A stretch of 64,000 nucleotides of DNA from an uncultured Pseudorhodobacter sp. (GCA_913062925.1 CAJXWJ010000003.1:32953-96952), one strand, 5' to 3'. Shown: positions 1 to 8,745, numbered from the stretch's first letter. Translations and numbers: made by a program. Notes: generated from the sequence alone by a model not told the origin.

Positions 1-946
1 CACAGCCAGATTCGCCAACCAATCCCAGACGCTCGCCGCGGTTCAAGGTAAAGGACACCGCTTTGACGGCCTGCGTTTCTAATCTGGGGCCAAAAAAGCC
101 ATGCCGCGCGCCGCGATAACTGCGAGTGACGTTCCTGACCTCTAACAGCGGCACCGGCGGCGGCGGCTTGGGCAGGTCAACCCGATGCGTCGAGGCCGCA
201 AAGAGGGCCTTGGTATAGGGATGGTGCATATCGCGAAAAACTTGCGTCGTTGCGCCAGTTTCCACCACCCGCCCGCGCTGCATCACCACGATACGATCAG
301 CAAGATCAGCGACCACGGCAAGATCATGGGTGATCATCAACAGCCCCATGCCAAAGTCTTTGGTCAGATCTCTTAACAACTCAAGAATGCGGGCCTGTGT
401 GGTGACATCCAGCGCCGTCGTGGGTTCATCGGCAATCAGCAAACGGGGGCGCAAGGCGATGGCCATGGCGATGACCACGCGCTGGCGCTGCCCCCCCGAC
501 AGCTCATGCGGATAGCGCCCAAGCGGAAAGCGCGCCTCGGGCAGGCCGACGCGCGTCAACATGGCGCGGGCGCGCGAAAGCGCCTCGTGACGCGAAACTT
601 TTTCGTGGATGCGAATGGTTTCAGCCACTTGCGCACCAATAGTCTGAACAGGGTTTAGCGCCGTCATCGGCTCTTGGAACACCATGCCAATCCGACGGCC
701 ACGCAGACTGCACATCTGCGCCTCGCTCAGGGCCAGCAGATTGCTTCCCTCCAGCGCAATTTTGCCGCTGGTTTGCGCGCCCTGTGGCAGCAGCCCCATG
801 GTGGCAAAGGCCGTCATTGACTTGCCCGATCCGCTTTCACCCGTAATCGCCACAATCTCGCCCGCGGCAACGTCAAGCGAGACCTCATGCAAGATCGCAG
901 TGCCGTGGATCGAAAGCGACAAGTTCTGAATGGACAGCAAACTCAT
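1..946 (-). CDS. Fused dipeptide/oligopeptide ABC transporter ATPase (partial)
   Basis: This is the cytoplasmic ATPase of a peptide-type ABC importer; the 3' end lies outside the window. The first ABC domain is complete: Walker A GESGSGKS at residues 36-43, Q-loop VFQEPMTALNP, signature LSGGQRQR, Walker B LLIADEPTTALD and switch histidine in ITHDLAVV. A second ABC domain begins near residue 265 and is cut exactly in its Walker A (GESGC), so this is the fused DppD-DppF (GsiA/YejF-like) form. The ATG at 946 overlaps the stop of the upstream permease (ATGA), so the genes are translationally coupled. Substrate is not shown by the sequence; the M20 hydrolase in the operon suggests a peptide or N-acyl amino acid. 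Confidence 0.93.
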   Translation of the reverse strand, partial: MSLLSIQNLSLSIHGTAILHEVSLDVAAGEIVAITGESGSGKSMTAFATMGLLPQGAQTSGKIALEGSNLLALSEAQMCSLRGRRIGMVFQEPMTALNPVQTIGAQVAETIRIHEKVSRHEALSRARAMLTRVGLPEARFPLGRYPHELSGGQRQRVVIAMAIALRPRLLIADEPTTALDVTTQARILELLRDLTKDFGMGLLMITHDLAVVADLADRIVVMQRGRVVETGATTQVFRDMHHPYTKALFAASTHRVDLPKPPPPVPLLEVRNVTRSYRGARHGFFGPRLETQAVKAVSFTLNRGERLGLVGESGC

Positions 947-1764
947 GTGCGGGTCACACGAATACGGGGGTCGAGCAAATCGCGCAGCCCGTCGCCCATC
1001 AGATTAAGCCCCAAAACCATCAGCACGATCGCCATCCCCGGCACCAATGCCACATGCGGCGCGATACTGGCCAACGTTTGCGCATCCGCCAACATTCGGC
1101 CCCAGCTGGCAATCGGCGGCTGCGCCCCAAGCCCGATATAGCTCAGCGCGGCCTCGGCCAAAATGCCCAAAGAGAACTGGATGGTGCCCTGCACGATCAT
1201 CAGATTGGCGATGTTGGGCAGGATATGCTCGACCGAAATACGGCTGGCCGATTTGCCCGAAACGCGGGCCGCAAGAATGAAGTCACGCGACCAAAATGAC
1301 AGTGCCGAGCCACGGGTCAAACGGGCAAATACTGGCACGTTAAAGATGCCTATGGCGATGATCGCATTCATCGCGCCGGCGCCAAAAACGGCAGTGATCA
1401 AAATGGCAATGACAAGGCTGGGAAAAGCAAAGATCAGGTCATTGCCGCGCATAATCACCTCATCCAACAGCGAGCCACGCCGCGCCGCCGCCAGCAATCC
1501 GAGCGGCACGCCCAGCCCCATGCCAATGCCCACCGCCAAAAGCGCCACCGCAATCGAGGTGCGTGTGCCCATCATCACCATCGACAGCATATCGCGACCC
1601 AGCTGATCTGTGCCCAGCCAATGCATCGCACTGGGCGTTTGCAGCCGCGACGAAATCGACAGAATTTCAATATCATAGGGCGTCCAAAACAGGGACAAGG
1701 CCGCGCCACCAAGAAACAGCAACGACAAAAACCCTCCGATCAGCAGGCTGCGCGGCAGTCTCAT
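943..1764 (-). CDS. Peptide-type ABC transporter permease (DppC-like)
   Basis: Inner-membrane permease of the importer, 273 residues, the usual DppC length. It has one N-terminal membrane segment (about residues 7-27), a short periplasmic loop with HWLGTDQLGRDMLSMVMMG typical of DppC/OppC, and a five-helix BPD transport core. The EAA-type loop that contacts the ATPase is near ILAARVSGKSASRISVEHI. Start ATG at 1764 overlaps the dppB stop by ATGA, and its own stop overlaps the ATPase start, so B, C and the ATPase are stacked without gaps. The family is certain; the transported compound is inferred only from context. Confidence 0.95.
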   Translation of the reverse strand: MRLPRSLLIGGFLSLLFLGGAALSLFWTPYDIEILSISSRLQTPSAMHWLGTDQLGRDMLSMVMMGTRTSIAVALLAVGIGMGLGVPLGLLAAARRGSLLDEVIMRGNDLIFAFPSLVIAILITAVFGAGAMNAIIAIGIFNVPVFARLTRGSALSFWSRDFILAARVSGKSASRISVEHILPNIANLMIVQGTIQFSLGILAEAALSYIGLGAQPPIASWGRMLADAQTLASIAPHVALVPGMAIVLMVLGLNLMGDGLRDLLDPRIRVTRT

Positions 1765-2708
1765 TTGCGCAACCTCAGCCGTGGATCGACAGCCGCATAG
1801 GTCAGATCAATCACAAAGTTCACCACGATCACCACAAAGACCAAAAGCATCACCACGCTTTCCACCACGATCAGATCGCGCGCCGAGATCGCCTGAAAGA
1901 TGAGCCGCCCCAGACCCGGCAGAAAGAAGATCTGCTCGATCACAATGCCGCCTGCCAACAAGAACGAGAATTGCAGCCCGATGATGGTCAGCACAGGAAT
2001 AAGCGCATTGCGCAAGGCGTGGCGCCAAAGCGCCTGCCGCCGGCTGAGCCCTTTGGCGCGGGCGGTGCGAATGAAATCCTCTCCCAGCATATCCAGCAAC
2101 GACGAGCGCATCACCCGCGCCAAAATCGCAGCCTGCGGCAGCGCCAGCGCCACGGCAGGCAACAGCAGCGATTTCAGCCCCGATAAAAGCCCACCCTCCC
2201 AGCCTGCAAAGCCGCCCGCCGAAAACCAGCGCAATTTAATAGCAAAAATCATCACAAGGATCATTGCGAACCAAAAGTTTGGTACAGCGACACCCAATTG
2301 CGTCGCGCCCATAACACCAAGGTCGCCCAATTTGCCGCGCCGACTGGCGGCGTAGATCCCGGCAGGAAAGGCAATGACAATCGTCAGGGTCAGCGCAAAC
2401 AAGGCCAATGGCAGCGAGACCCAGACGCGGTCTGCGATCATCGCAGCAATCGGAGTGCGATAGGTATAGGATTGACCAAAGTCGCCCTGCATCATGCCTG
2501 TGGTCCAGGCAAAATACCGTTCTGGCAAGGACATATCCAGCCCCAGCTCGCTGCGCAGGGCGGCAAGTGTGTCGGGGCGGGCATTCACCCCCAGCATATA
2601 GGCGGCTGGATCTCCGGGCACGACCTCGACCACGGTAAAGATCACTATCGAGGCCACAATAAGGCTAAGGCAAAGCGAGATCAGGCGACCCATCGTATAC
2701 CGCATCAT
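1761..2708 (-). CDS. Peptide-type ABC transporter permease (DppB-like)
   Basis: Inner-membrane permease partner of the DppC-like protein, 315 residues. The first membrane helix (about residues 8-28) is followed by a periplasmic stretch with VVPGDPAAYMLG, a DppB/OppB hallmark, then the transport core with the EAA loop near DFIRTARAKGLSRRQALWRHALRNA. I use ATG at 2708, with AGGGAG ten bases upstream; a TTG at 2714 and an ATG at 2705 are alternatives. It is separated from the binding-protein gene by two strong stem-loops, unlike the other junctions of this operon, which overlap. Confidence 0.94.
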   Translation of the reverse strand: MMRYTMGRLISLCLSLIVASIVIFTVVEVVPGDPAAYMLGVNARPDTLAALRSELGLDMSLPERYFAWTTGMMQGDFGQSYTYRTPIAAMIADRVWVSLPLALFALTLTIVIAFPAGIYAASRRGKLGDLGVMGATQLGVAVPNFWFAMILVMIFAIKLRWFSAGGFAGWEGGLLSGLKSLLLPAVALALPQAAILARVMRSSLLDMLGEDFIRTARAKGLSRRQALWRHALRNALIPVLTIIGLQFSFLLAGGIVIEQIFFLPGLGRLIFQAISARDLIVVESVVMLLVFVVIVVNFVIDLTYAAVDPRLRLRK

Positions 2709-2740
2709 CGCCAAGCAGCTCCCTGAATATATACAAAACG

Positions 2741-2794
2741 AAGGGCGCGCAGACCGCGCCCTTGATGCGGCGGCACCCGATTTGGGGTGCCGCC
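2741..2794 (-). repeat. Two intergenic stem-loops between binding protein and permease genes
   Basis: Two perfect hairpins fill most of the 93-bp gap after the binding-protein stop. The first met by the minus-strand transcript has 10-bp arms at 2785-2794 and 2769-2778 with a 6-nt loop. The second has 9-bp arms at 2755-2763 and 2741-2749 with a 5-nt loop and is followed by a short T-rich tail. Such hairpins after solute-binding-protein genes commonly protect the 3' end of that part of the message or partly terminate transcription, giving more binding protein than permease. The function here is inferred. Confidence 0.7.
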
Positions 2795-2801
2795 CATCCG
2801 A

Positions 2802-4277
2802 TTAGGGCCAAGACACCGCCGTAAGGTCGATGGCCGCAGTCGGTTGGTTCAGCCACAGGCCGTTGATGCCTGCACGCGCAACGGTCGGCACCGCCAGCTC
2901 GAACAAATAGCCGTTGACGTAATCCTCTGCGATCATCGTCTGCGCCTGCGCCAGCAAAGCCGAGCGCGCGGCCGGATCGGTGGTCGAGGTCAACGTCGTC
3001 ATCAGTGCTTGCAGCGCGGGATTGTCGTATTGGAAGTAATATTTCGGGTTGGCATAGATGCCGATATCCATAGGTTCGGTATGGCTGACGATGGTCATCC
3101 CGAAATCATGGCCCTTAAAGGTATTTTCCAACCATTGCGCCCATTCCTGGTTCTCGATCTCGGCCGTGATCCCAACCGCGCGCAGCTGGGCCGCGATGAT
3201 CTCGCCCCCCCGACGCGCATAAGAGGGCGGGGGCAGCTTGAGCGTCGTGGTAAATCCGTCAGGCAAACCCGCCTCGGCCAAGAGGGCGCGCGATTTTTCC
3301 GGATCATAGGCCGAGAGAGCAGTCAGATCGACATAATCAGGATTATGCGGCGCGAAATGCGTGCCAATTGGCGTGCCTATGCCATACATCGCGCCGTCGA
3401 TAATCGCCTGACGGTCGATGGCATGGGCCACAGCCTGCCGCACCAAAACATTATCAAAGGGTGGCAAGGCGTTGTTCATCGCCAAAATCGTCTCGCCTTC
3501 GGTATTGCCGACAAGCACCTGAAAGCGGGGGTCAGCTTCGAATTGCGGCAGATTTTCCGGCGCAGGAAAGCCAACGAAGACGTCCACATCCTCGGCCATA
3601 ACAGCGGCAAAGGCCGCGGTCGGGTCGGAAATAAAGCGGAAGCTGGCGCTGTCCAATGTGGCGGGTGTTCCCCAATAGGTTGGGTTCCGCACAATGTCGA
3701 TGCGATCCCCCTGCACCCAGTTCGAGAACATGAAGGCGCCGGTGCCAATCGGTTTGGTCGCCGCCGTCTCGATGCTTTCGGGCGCCACAATCACCGCGTC
3801 CCCCCAGGCGAGATTGAACAGCAGCGACCCGTTTGGGGCATTAAGCGTGATCTGTACCGTCAGCGGATCAACAACGCTGACCTCAGCAATGCTGGAGAAA
3901 AGCGCCTTTTGAGCATTGGTGCTGTCTTCCGCCCGCGCCCGATCAAGGCTGAACTTGACGTCTTCGGCATCCATCGTGGTGCCATCGTGGAAGGTCACGC
4001 CAGACTGAAGATGAAAGGTATAGCTTAGGCCATCGCCGGAAATCTCCCAGCTTTTCGCCAGTCCGGGCACCACCGAGCCATCTGACATAAACCGCGTCAG
4101 GCCCTCGAAAATATTGGAATAGACCACCGAATCGATGGCCTGTGCCGCCCCTGCGGTTGGGTCAAGGTTTGGCGGCTCTAGCTGCATGGCCACACGAAGA
4201 TTGGTATTTTGCGCCATCGCAACGCTTGCAAACAGCGATGCTGAACCGGCCAGAAGAAGGTTCGTCAGATATTTCAT
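2802..4277 (-). CDS. Periplasmic peptide-type solute-binding protein (SBP family 5)
   Basis: Extracytoplasmic receptor of the importer, 491 residues, in the normal size range for DppA/OppA relatives. The N-terminus is a Sec signal peptide (MKYLTNLLLAGSASLFASVAMA, cleavage after AMA near residue 22) without a lipobox, so the protein should be free in the periplasm. The family 5 features are visible: DSVVYSNIFEGLTRF, the YTFHLQSGVTFHDGT segment and AVAHAIDRQAIIDG. The start at 4277 overlaps the stop of the M20 gene by ATGA and has a GGGGAG ribosome-binding site inside that gene. Ligand specificity cannot be read from the sequence. Confidence 0.95.
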   Translation of the reverse strand: MKYLTNLLLAGSASLFASVAMAQNTNLRVAMQLEPPNLDPTAGAAQAIDSVVYSNIFEGLTRFMSDGSVVPGLAKSWEISGDGLSYTFHLQSGVTFHDGTTMDAEDVKFSLDRARAEDSTNAQKALFSSIAEVSVVDPLTVQITLNAPNGSLLFNLAWGDAVIVAPESIETAATKPIGTGAFMFSNWVQGDRIDIVRNPTYWGTPATLDSASFRFISDPTAAFAAVMAEDVDVFVGFPAPENLPQFEADPRFQVLVGNTEGETILAMNNALPPFDNVLVRQAVAHAIDRQAIIDGAMYGIGTPIGTHFAPHNPDYVDLTALSAYDPEKSRALLAEAGLPDGFTTTLKLPPPSYARRGGEIIAAQLRAVGITAEIENQEWAQWLENTFKGHDFGMTIVSHTEPMDIGIYANPKYYFQYDNPALQALMTTLTSTTDPAARSALLAQAQTMIAEDYVNGYLFELAVPTVARAGINGLWLNQPTAAIDLTAVSWP

Positions 4278-5602
4278 GTCTTAATCTCCCCTTTGTTATT
4301 TCCCGTCAGCAACAGAGCCGCAAGGCTTTGAGCCATGACCGCTGCACTGTCCATCATATCCTCAACCCCGACATATTCATCGGGTTTATGCGCGAGTTCG
4401 AGCAAGCCCGGGCCATAGGCCACACAATTCTTCAGCTTGCCGATCCGGTCGATATGCTTTTGATCGTAGCTGCCCGGCGAGGCTACGAATTCCGCCTCTT
4501 TTCCCATCACCGAGGCAATGGCCGCCGCAACCGTACGCGCCACAGGCGCATTGCGGTCGGTCATCGAAGGGATCACATGGTTCAACTCTTTCATGGCGTA
4601 ATCGAACTTTGGTCGATCGCGTTTCAACCCATCGAGCAGGCCGACAATCTCATCGCGCACGCTGTCCAGAGTTTCTTCGACAAGATAGCGCCGATCAATG
4701 ATGATCCGACAGCTGTCTGGCACACAATGCGAAGGCAGCGCCGTCGAGCCGGCCAAACGCTCTGGTTGGCCGCCGTGAATCGAATTGATGTTCATCGTCG
4801 AAGACCGCGCGCCTTCGGGCACTACCGGCATTTCAGTGCGCCGCGCCGCCATGGCCGGATAAAGCCGATCCTCAAAAATATCTAACACCGCCCCCATGTG
4901 TCGCACGGCACAGTCACCCAAAAATGGCATCGAGCCATGCGCAATTTCGCCAAATGTCTCGATCTCGGCCCACCAGCCGCCGCGATGACCAAGGCAGACG
5001 CGGTCTTTTTGCAAGGGCTCGGGGATGATGACATGCTGCACACGCTTGGGCGAAAAGAACCCCTGCTCGGCCAGATAGGCAACGCCGCCATAGCCGCCTG
5101 ATTCCTCATCGGCAGTGCCGGAAATTTCGATCGCGCCCGCAAAATCAGGGTAGACCTCTAAAAAAGCCTCGACCGCAATAACAGAGGCCGCAAGCCCCCC
5201 CTTCATATCGCAAGCGCCGCGCCCATAGATCTTGCCGTCGCGCAGCAGCCCGCCAAAGGGGTCAACCGTCCAGCCCGCGCCAACGTCAACGACATCGATA
5301 TGGCTGGTAAAATGCACGCAATCGCCACTGTATTTGCCCTCGCGCCGCGCCACGACGTTCCAGCGCGGATAGGCATCGCAATCTCCGGGCGTTCCAAAGG
5401 CGCGGATCAGCTGCGTCTGAAACCCCGCGCCGCGCAAACGCCGGTCAAGGTAGTCGCAGATCTCGCGGTAATTCTCCCCTGGCGGATTCAGCGTCGGAAT
5501 GCGGATCAAATCCTGCGTCAAAGCAATCAGATCATCACGCCGATCCGCAAGAGCGGCGGTCAGAGCAGCAAAGCGGGGTTCGGTTGGGGCAAGCTTTTCC
5601 AT
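4274..5602 (-). CDS. M20 family metallo-amidohydrolase (ArgE/DapE/CPG2-like)
   Basis: Zinc hydrolase of the acetylornithine deacetylase / succinyl-diaminopimelate desuccinylase family, 442 residues. Metal ligands and catalytic residues are visible: H101 and D103 in FTSHIDVVD, D132 in GRGACDMKGG, and the E166-E167 pair in TADEESGG. Start ATG at 5602 (MEKLAPTEPRF) is chosen because homology-like sequence begins there; the open frame extends further upstream through the divergent regulator and is not credible as protein. First gene of the operon with the peptide importer, so it probably processes the imported compound, for example an N-acyl amino acid or dipeptide. It is unlikely to be the biosynthetic ArgE or DapE given this context. 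Confidence 0.9.
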   Translation of the reverse strand: MEKLAPTEPRFAALTAALADRRDDLIALTQDLIRIPTLNPPGENYREICDYLDRRLRGAGFQTQLIRAFGTPGDCDAYPRWNVVARREGKYSGDCVHFTSHIDVVDVGAGWTVDPFGGLLRDGKIYGRGACDMKGGLAASVIAVEAFLEVYPDFAGAIEISGTADEESGGYGGVAYLAEQGFFSPKRVQHVIIPEPLQKDRVCLGHRGGWWAEIETFGEIAHGSMPFLGDCAVRHMGAVLDIFEDRLYPAMAARRTEMPVVPEGARSSTMNINSIHGGQPERLAGSTALPSHCVPDSCRIIIDRRYLVEETLDSVRDEIVGLLDGLKRDRPKFDYAMKELNHVIPSMTDRNAPVARTVAAAIASVMGKEAEFVASPGSYDQKHIDRIGKLKNCVAYGPGLLELAHKPDEYVGVEDMMDSAAVMAQSLAALLLTGNNKGEIKT

Positions 5603-5626
5603 AAGCGACAGTTTGACGCAGGACAA

Positions 5627-5646
5627 ATACGGTATCAATACCGTAT
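5627..5646. promoter_or_regulatory. Inverted repeat, putative operator between LuxR-type gene and M20/ABC operon
   Basis: A perfect inverted repeat ATACGGTA-TCAA-TACCGTAT lies in the 53-bp gap between two divergent genes. A 10-base direct repeat GTATCAATAC also occurs at 5632-5641 and 5643-5652 (period 11, one helical turn). Its position and symmetry fit an operator for the adjacent PAS-LuxR regulator that controls both genes. The role is inferred; no known consensus was matched. Confidence 0.55.
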
Positions 5647-5655
5647 CAATACGGC

Positions 5656-6210
5656 ATGGACAGTTCCGCTCTCGCCTTCGCCAGCCTCGCCTATGACGCC
5701 GCCCCAACCGGCATCGTGCTGACCGAACAGCGGGTGATCCGAACCTGCAACCAGACCTTTGCGCGACTTTTGGGCTATGGCGTGCCCGATCTTTTGGGGC
5801 AGTCCTTTCGCATTCTCTATGGCTCGGACGAGGAGTTCGAAAGCATCCGCGACATCGGCCTAACCGTGCTGCAAGAGACCGGCGATTACACCGACGAACG
5901 CTTGGTGCGCCACCGCGCCGGTCATGGCATTTGGTGCCGCTTTCGCGCGCGCACCTTGGTGCCGCATGCGCCGCTTGAACGGGTGGTGATGAGCTTTGCG
6001 CCAATCCACGAGGCCGAACCGATCAGCCTGTCGAAACGCGAACGCCAAGTGCTAGAGCTGATGAACCGGCGGCTGACCAGTAAGGAAATCGCGCAGCGGC
6101 TAGAGCTTAGTCCCCGCACCATCGAAGATGTGCGCGGGCGGCTGATCAAGCGCTTTGGCGTGCGCCGCGCCACTGATCTGCTGGGCCGCCTGCGCGGCTT
6201 GGACCATTAG
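5656..6210 (+). CDS. PAS domain / LuxR-type HTH transcriptional regulator
   Basis: A 184-residue regulator with a PAS domain (about residues 10-110, including NQTFARLLGYGVPDLLGQ and WCRFRARTLVP) joined to a GerE/LuxR helix-turn-helix (about 122-180, LSKRERQVLELMNRRLTSKE and LSPRTIEDVRGRLIKRFG). The PAS domain probably senses a small ligand or redox state, and the HTH binds DNA. It is divergent from the M20/ABC importer operon and is the obvious candidate to control it. The ATG at 5656 has no Shine-Dalgarno sequence: the bases before it belong to the putative operator, so a leaderless transcript is possible. Confidence 0.88.
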   Translation: MDSSALAFASLAYDAAPTGIVLTEQRVIRTCNQTFARLLGYGVPDLLGQSFRILYGSDEEFESIRDIGLTVLQETGDYTDERLVRHRAGHGIWCRFRARTLVPHAPLERVVMSFAPIHEAEPISLSKRERQVLELMNRRLTSKEIAQRLELSPRTIEDVRGRLIKRFGVRRATDLLGRLRGLDH

Positions 6211-6359
6211 CCAGCCAGAAAGCGGATGAAAACGCCAAAACCGCACCCCTAAACCGCGCGGTTAGGATGAAAAATCATGCGCAAATAAGACTGCTCCACA
6301 AGCAAACCCAAGCAGAAAGCCTATCAGCCACCAAATAATCTTATGATATCAAGGATAAA

Positions 6360-6449
6360 TGGCGGAAGCGGTGGGATTCGAACCCACGGTAGGGTTCCCC
6401 CTACGCTCAGTTAGCAACCGAGTGCTTTCGGCCTCTCAGCCACGCTTCC
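6360..6449 (-). tRNA. tRNA-Ser (anticodon GCT)
   Basis: The reverse strand folds as a class II tRNA of 90 nt. The acceptor stem pairs GGAAGCG (6449-6443) with CGCTTCC, followed by discriminator G and an encoded CCA (6362-6360). The anticodon arm is CTCGG-TTGCTAA-CTGAG, giving anticodon GCT, which reads AGC and AGU codons. A long variable arm (GCGTAGGGGGAACCCTAC region) and GGTTCGAATCC T-arm are present, both expected for serine tRNA. It lies downstream of ychF in the same orientation. Confidence 0.97.
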
Positions 6450-6541
6450 GTTGAACTTCATTTAGCGATCTGGGCGAGGCTGGGCAAGAGGGAAAGTTTC
6501 AGATGTTTTCCGCAGTTGCTGGCCCTTGGCAACCGCCAGCA

Positions 6542-7639
6542 TCAGCCAGAGAACAGGAAATGCAGCACATCGCCGTCTTTGACCTCATAGGTTTTGCCCT
6601 CGACGCGGAACTTGCCAGCCTCTTTCGCGCCCGCTTCACCCTTGCCAGCGACATAGTCGTCATAGGCGATGGTTTCGGAACGGATAAAGCCCTTTTCAAA
6701 GTCGCCGTGGATCACACCTGCGGCGCGCGGGGCAAGCCAGCCTGACTCGATTGTCCAAGCGCGGGCCTCTTTGGGGCCGACGGTGAAATAGGTGCGCAGG
6801 CCCAGCAGTTGGTAACCCGCCTTGATCAGCCGGTCGAGCCCGGCTTCGGTCAGGCCCATTTCTTCCAGAAACATCGCTGCTTCGTCTTCGGCCAATTGGC
6901 TGATTTCTTCTTCGATCTTGGCCGAGATCACCACAGACCCAGCACCCTGTTCGGCGGCCATTTTGGCGACGCGGTCCGATTGGCTGTTGCCCTTGGCGGC
7001 GCAGGATTCCTCGACGTTGCAGACGTAAAGCACTGGCTTTGCGGTCAGCAGTTGCAGCATATCCCACTGGCGACGATCATCGGCGGCAATCGTCAGCGTG
7101 CGCGCTGGTTTGCCTGCGTTCAACGCAGCCAAAGCGGCGGTCAGCAGGCGGTGCTGATCTTGGGTGTCTTGATCGCCGCCGCGCAGTTTTTTCGCCAGAT
7201 TGGTGATGCGGCGTTCGATGCTGTCCATATCGGCCAGCATTAGCTCGGTTTCAATAGTTTCGGCATCGGCGACCGGGTCGATGCGGCCTTCGACATGGGT
7301 GATGTCGCCATCTTCAAAGCAGCGCAGCACATGGGCCACGGCATCGCATTCGCGGATATTTGCCAGAAACTGGTTGCCTAGACCCTCGCCCTTGGATGCG
7401 CCGCGCACAAGGCCTGCGATATCGACAAAGGTCATGCGGGTTGGGATGATGGTTTTCGATCCGGCGATGGCGGCAAGCTTGTCCAGCCGCGCATCGGGCA
7501 CGGCCACTTCGCCAACATTGGGCTCGATGGTGCAAAACGGAAAGTTGGCGGCTTGTGCTGCCGCAGTGCGGGTCAGCGCGTTAAACAGCGTTGATTTGCC
7601 GACGTTTGGCAGACCCACGATCCCCATTTTGAAACCCAT
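6542..7639 (-). CDS. ychF: Redox-regulated ATPase YchF (Obg family GTPase-fold)
   Basis: Universal P-loop NTPase of the Obg/YchF group, 365 residues, near the standard length of about 363-366. The P-loop GLPNVGKS is at residues 9-16, the switch II region FVDIAGLVRGASKGEGLGNQ (DIAG) follows, and the C-terminal TGS domain carries LLGLRTYFTVGPKEARAWTI and the ending DGDVLHFLFSG. YchF prefers ATP, binds the ribosome and is linked to oxidative-stress and translation control. It is divergent from trpA with a 190-bp gap, and tRNA-Ser follows on the same strand. Confidence 0.97.
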   Translation of the reverse strand: MGFKMGIVGLPNVGKSTLFNALTRTAAAQAANFPFCTIEPNVGEVAVPDARLDKLAAIAGSKTIIPTRMTFVDIAGLVRGASKGEGLGNQFLANIRECDAVAHVLRCFEDGDITHVEGRIDPVADAETIETELMLADMDSIERRITNLAKKLRGGDQDTQDQHRLLTAALAALNAGKPARTLTIAADDRRQWDMLQLLTAKPVLYVCNVEESCAAKGNSQSDRVAKMAAEQGAGSVVISAKIEEEISQLAEDEAAMFLEEMGLTEAGLDRLIKAGYQLLGLRTYFTVGPKEARAWTIESGWLAPRAAGVIHGDFEKGFIRSETIAYDDYVAGKGEAGAKEAGKFRVEGKTYEVKDGDVLHFLFSG

Positions 7640-7829
7640 AGCGGCACCCTCTTTGCTTGACCGTCTGCGGCATAGGCAGCACAGGCGCTGCGGTCAAGGC
7701 TTTCCAGCGCCGCAACGGCTGCAATCGCTGGGCTTTGGTGGCTTTCTGAAGGCTTGCACGGCAAGGGGCATTGATTTTCCTTAAGCCGCCGTGCAAACCG
7801 ATTGCGGACGAATAGGGATGGGCCGCCAG

Positions 7830-8621
7830 ATGACCAGAATCGACGACACTTTCGCGCGGCTTAAGTCGCAAGGCAAAAAGGCTTTCGTGTCTTATATCAT
7901 GGCGGGCGATCCCGATGTCGCAACGTCTTTGGCGGTGATGCGCGGCCTGCCAGCCGCTGGGGTGGATATCATCGAGCTGGGCTTGCCCTTTACCGATCCT
8001 ATGGCTGATGGGGCGACGATCCAGCTTGCAGGGCAGCGTGCGCTGGAAGGCGGCATGACGCTGGATAAGACCTTGCAAATGGTGCGCGATTTCCGCGCCG
8101 AAGATAACATCACACCGATCGTGATGATGGGCTATTACAACCCGATCTATGCGCGCGGGGTGGATCTGTTTTTGACCCAAGCAGTGTCAGCTGGCATTGA
8201 CGGGCTGATCATCGTTGATCTGCCACCCGAAGAAGACGACGAGCTGTGCATTCCAGCGCAAAAGGCGGGGATGAATTTCATTCGCCTTGCCACGCCAACC
8301 ACCGACGCCAAGCGTTTGCCAAAGGTGCTGCAAAACACCTCGGGCTTTGTTTATTACGTCTCGGTCACCGGCATCACTGGTGCGGCGGCGGCGCAGGCGG
8401 CGGATGTGGGGCCAGAGGTGGCGCGGATCAAGCAATCGACCGATCTGCCAGTGATCGTGGGCTTTGGCATCAACACCCCCGAGGCCGCGCGCACCATTGC
8501 AGGCGTGGCAGACGGCTGCGTGGTGGGCTCGGCCATCGTCAAGGAAATCGCCTCGGGCAAGCCCTTGGCCGAAGTTCTTGCCTTTGTCGCAGCGCTTGCC
8601 GCTGGTGCGCATTCGGCCTGA
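7830..8621 (+). CDS. trpA: Tryptophan synthase alpha chain
   Basis: Converts indole-3-glycerol phosphate to indole and glyceraldehyde 3-phosphate; indole is channelled to the beta subunit. The protein from ATG 7830 ([19 protein letters not shown]) has 263 residues, a typical TrpA length. Family motifs seen are [16 protein letters not shown] with the catalytic glutamate just before (DIIELG), the catalytic-aspartate segment [12 protein letters not shown], and the phosphate-binding end VGFGINTPE and [10 protein letters not shown]. Two in-frame upstream starts (7791, 7818) are less likely because homologues begin at MTRID. No trpB is adjacent, so trpA stands alone here. Confidence 0.97.
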   Translation: MTRIDDTFARLKSQGKKAFVSYIMAGDPDVATSLAVMRGLPAAGVDIIELGLPFTDPMADGATIQLAGQRALEGGMTLDKTLQMVRDFRAEDNITPIVMMGYYNPIYARGVDLFLTQAVSAGIDGLIIVDLPPEEDDELCIPAQKAGMNFIRLATPTTDAKRLPKVLQNTSGFVYYVSVTGITGAAAAQAADVGPEVARIKQSTDLPVIVGFGINTPEAARTIAGVADGCVVGSAIVKEIASGKPLAEVLAFVAALAAGAHSA

Positions 8622-8693
8622 GCCCGTTTAACCAACCTTGCGGCGATCCTGCATAGGGTCGCCTGCAACAGAAGCCTTGCAAAACTGCGGATG

Positions 8694-8716
8694 ATTGGTC
8701 ACGATAGCTTACCAAT
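8694..8716. promoter_or_regulatory. Inverted repeat upstream of the lactate dehydrogenase gene
   Basis: ATTGGT (8694-8699) and ACCAAT (8711-8716) form a 6-bp inverted repeat with an 11-bp spacer, 30 bp before the lldD-type start codon. Half-sites of this sort occur in operators of GntR-family lactate or pyruvate regulators, but the spacer is longer than in those operators. Weak candidate operator only. Confidence 0.25.
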
Positions 8717-8745
8717 TTTAGCAGTTTACAGCGATAGGGCCCGCC

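Noticed and set aside
2787..4028. Long plus-strand open frame (413 codons) antisense to the binding-protein gene
   Set aside because: Shadow of codon bias: no recognisable domain, odd residue composition (R, G, H rich), while the minus-strand frame is a clear family 5 binding protein.
8642..8663. GGCGATCC / GGGTCGCC hairpin after trpA as terminator
   Set aside because: No T tract follows and one arm pair is a wobble; could be a structure but not supported as a terminator.
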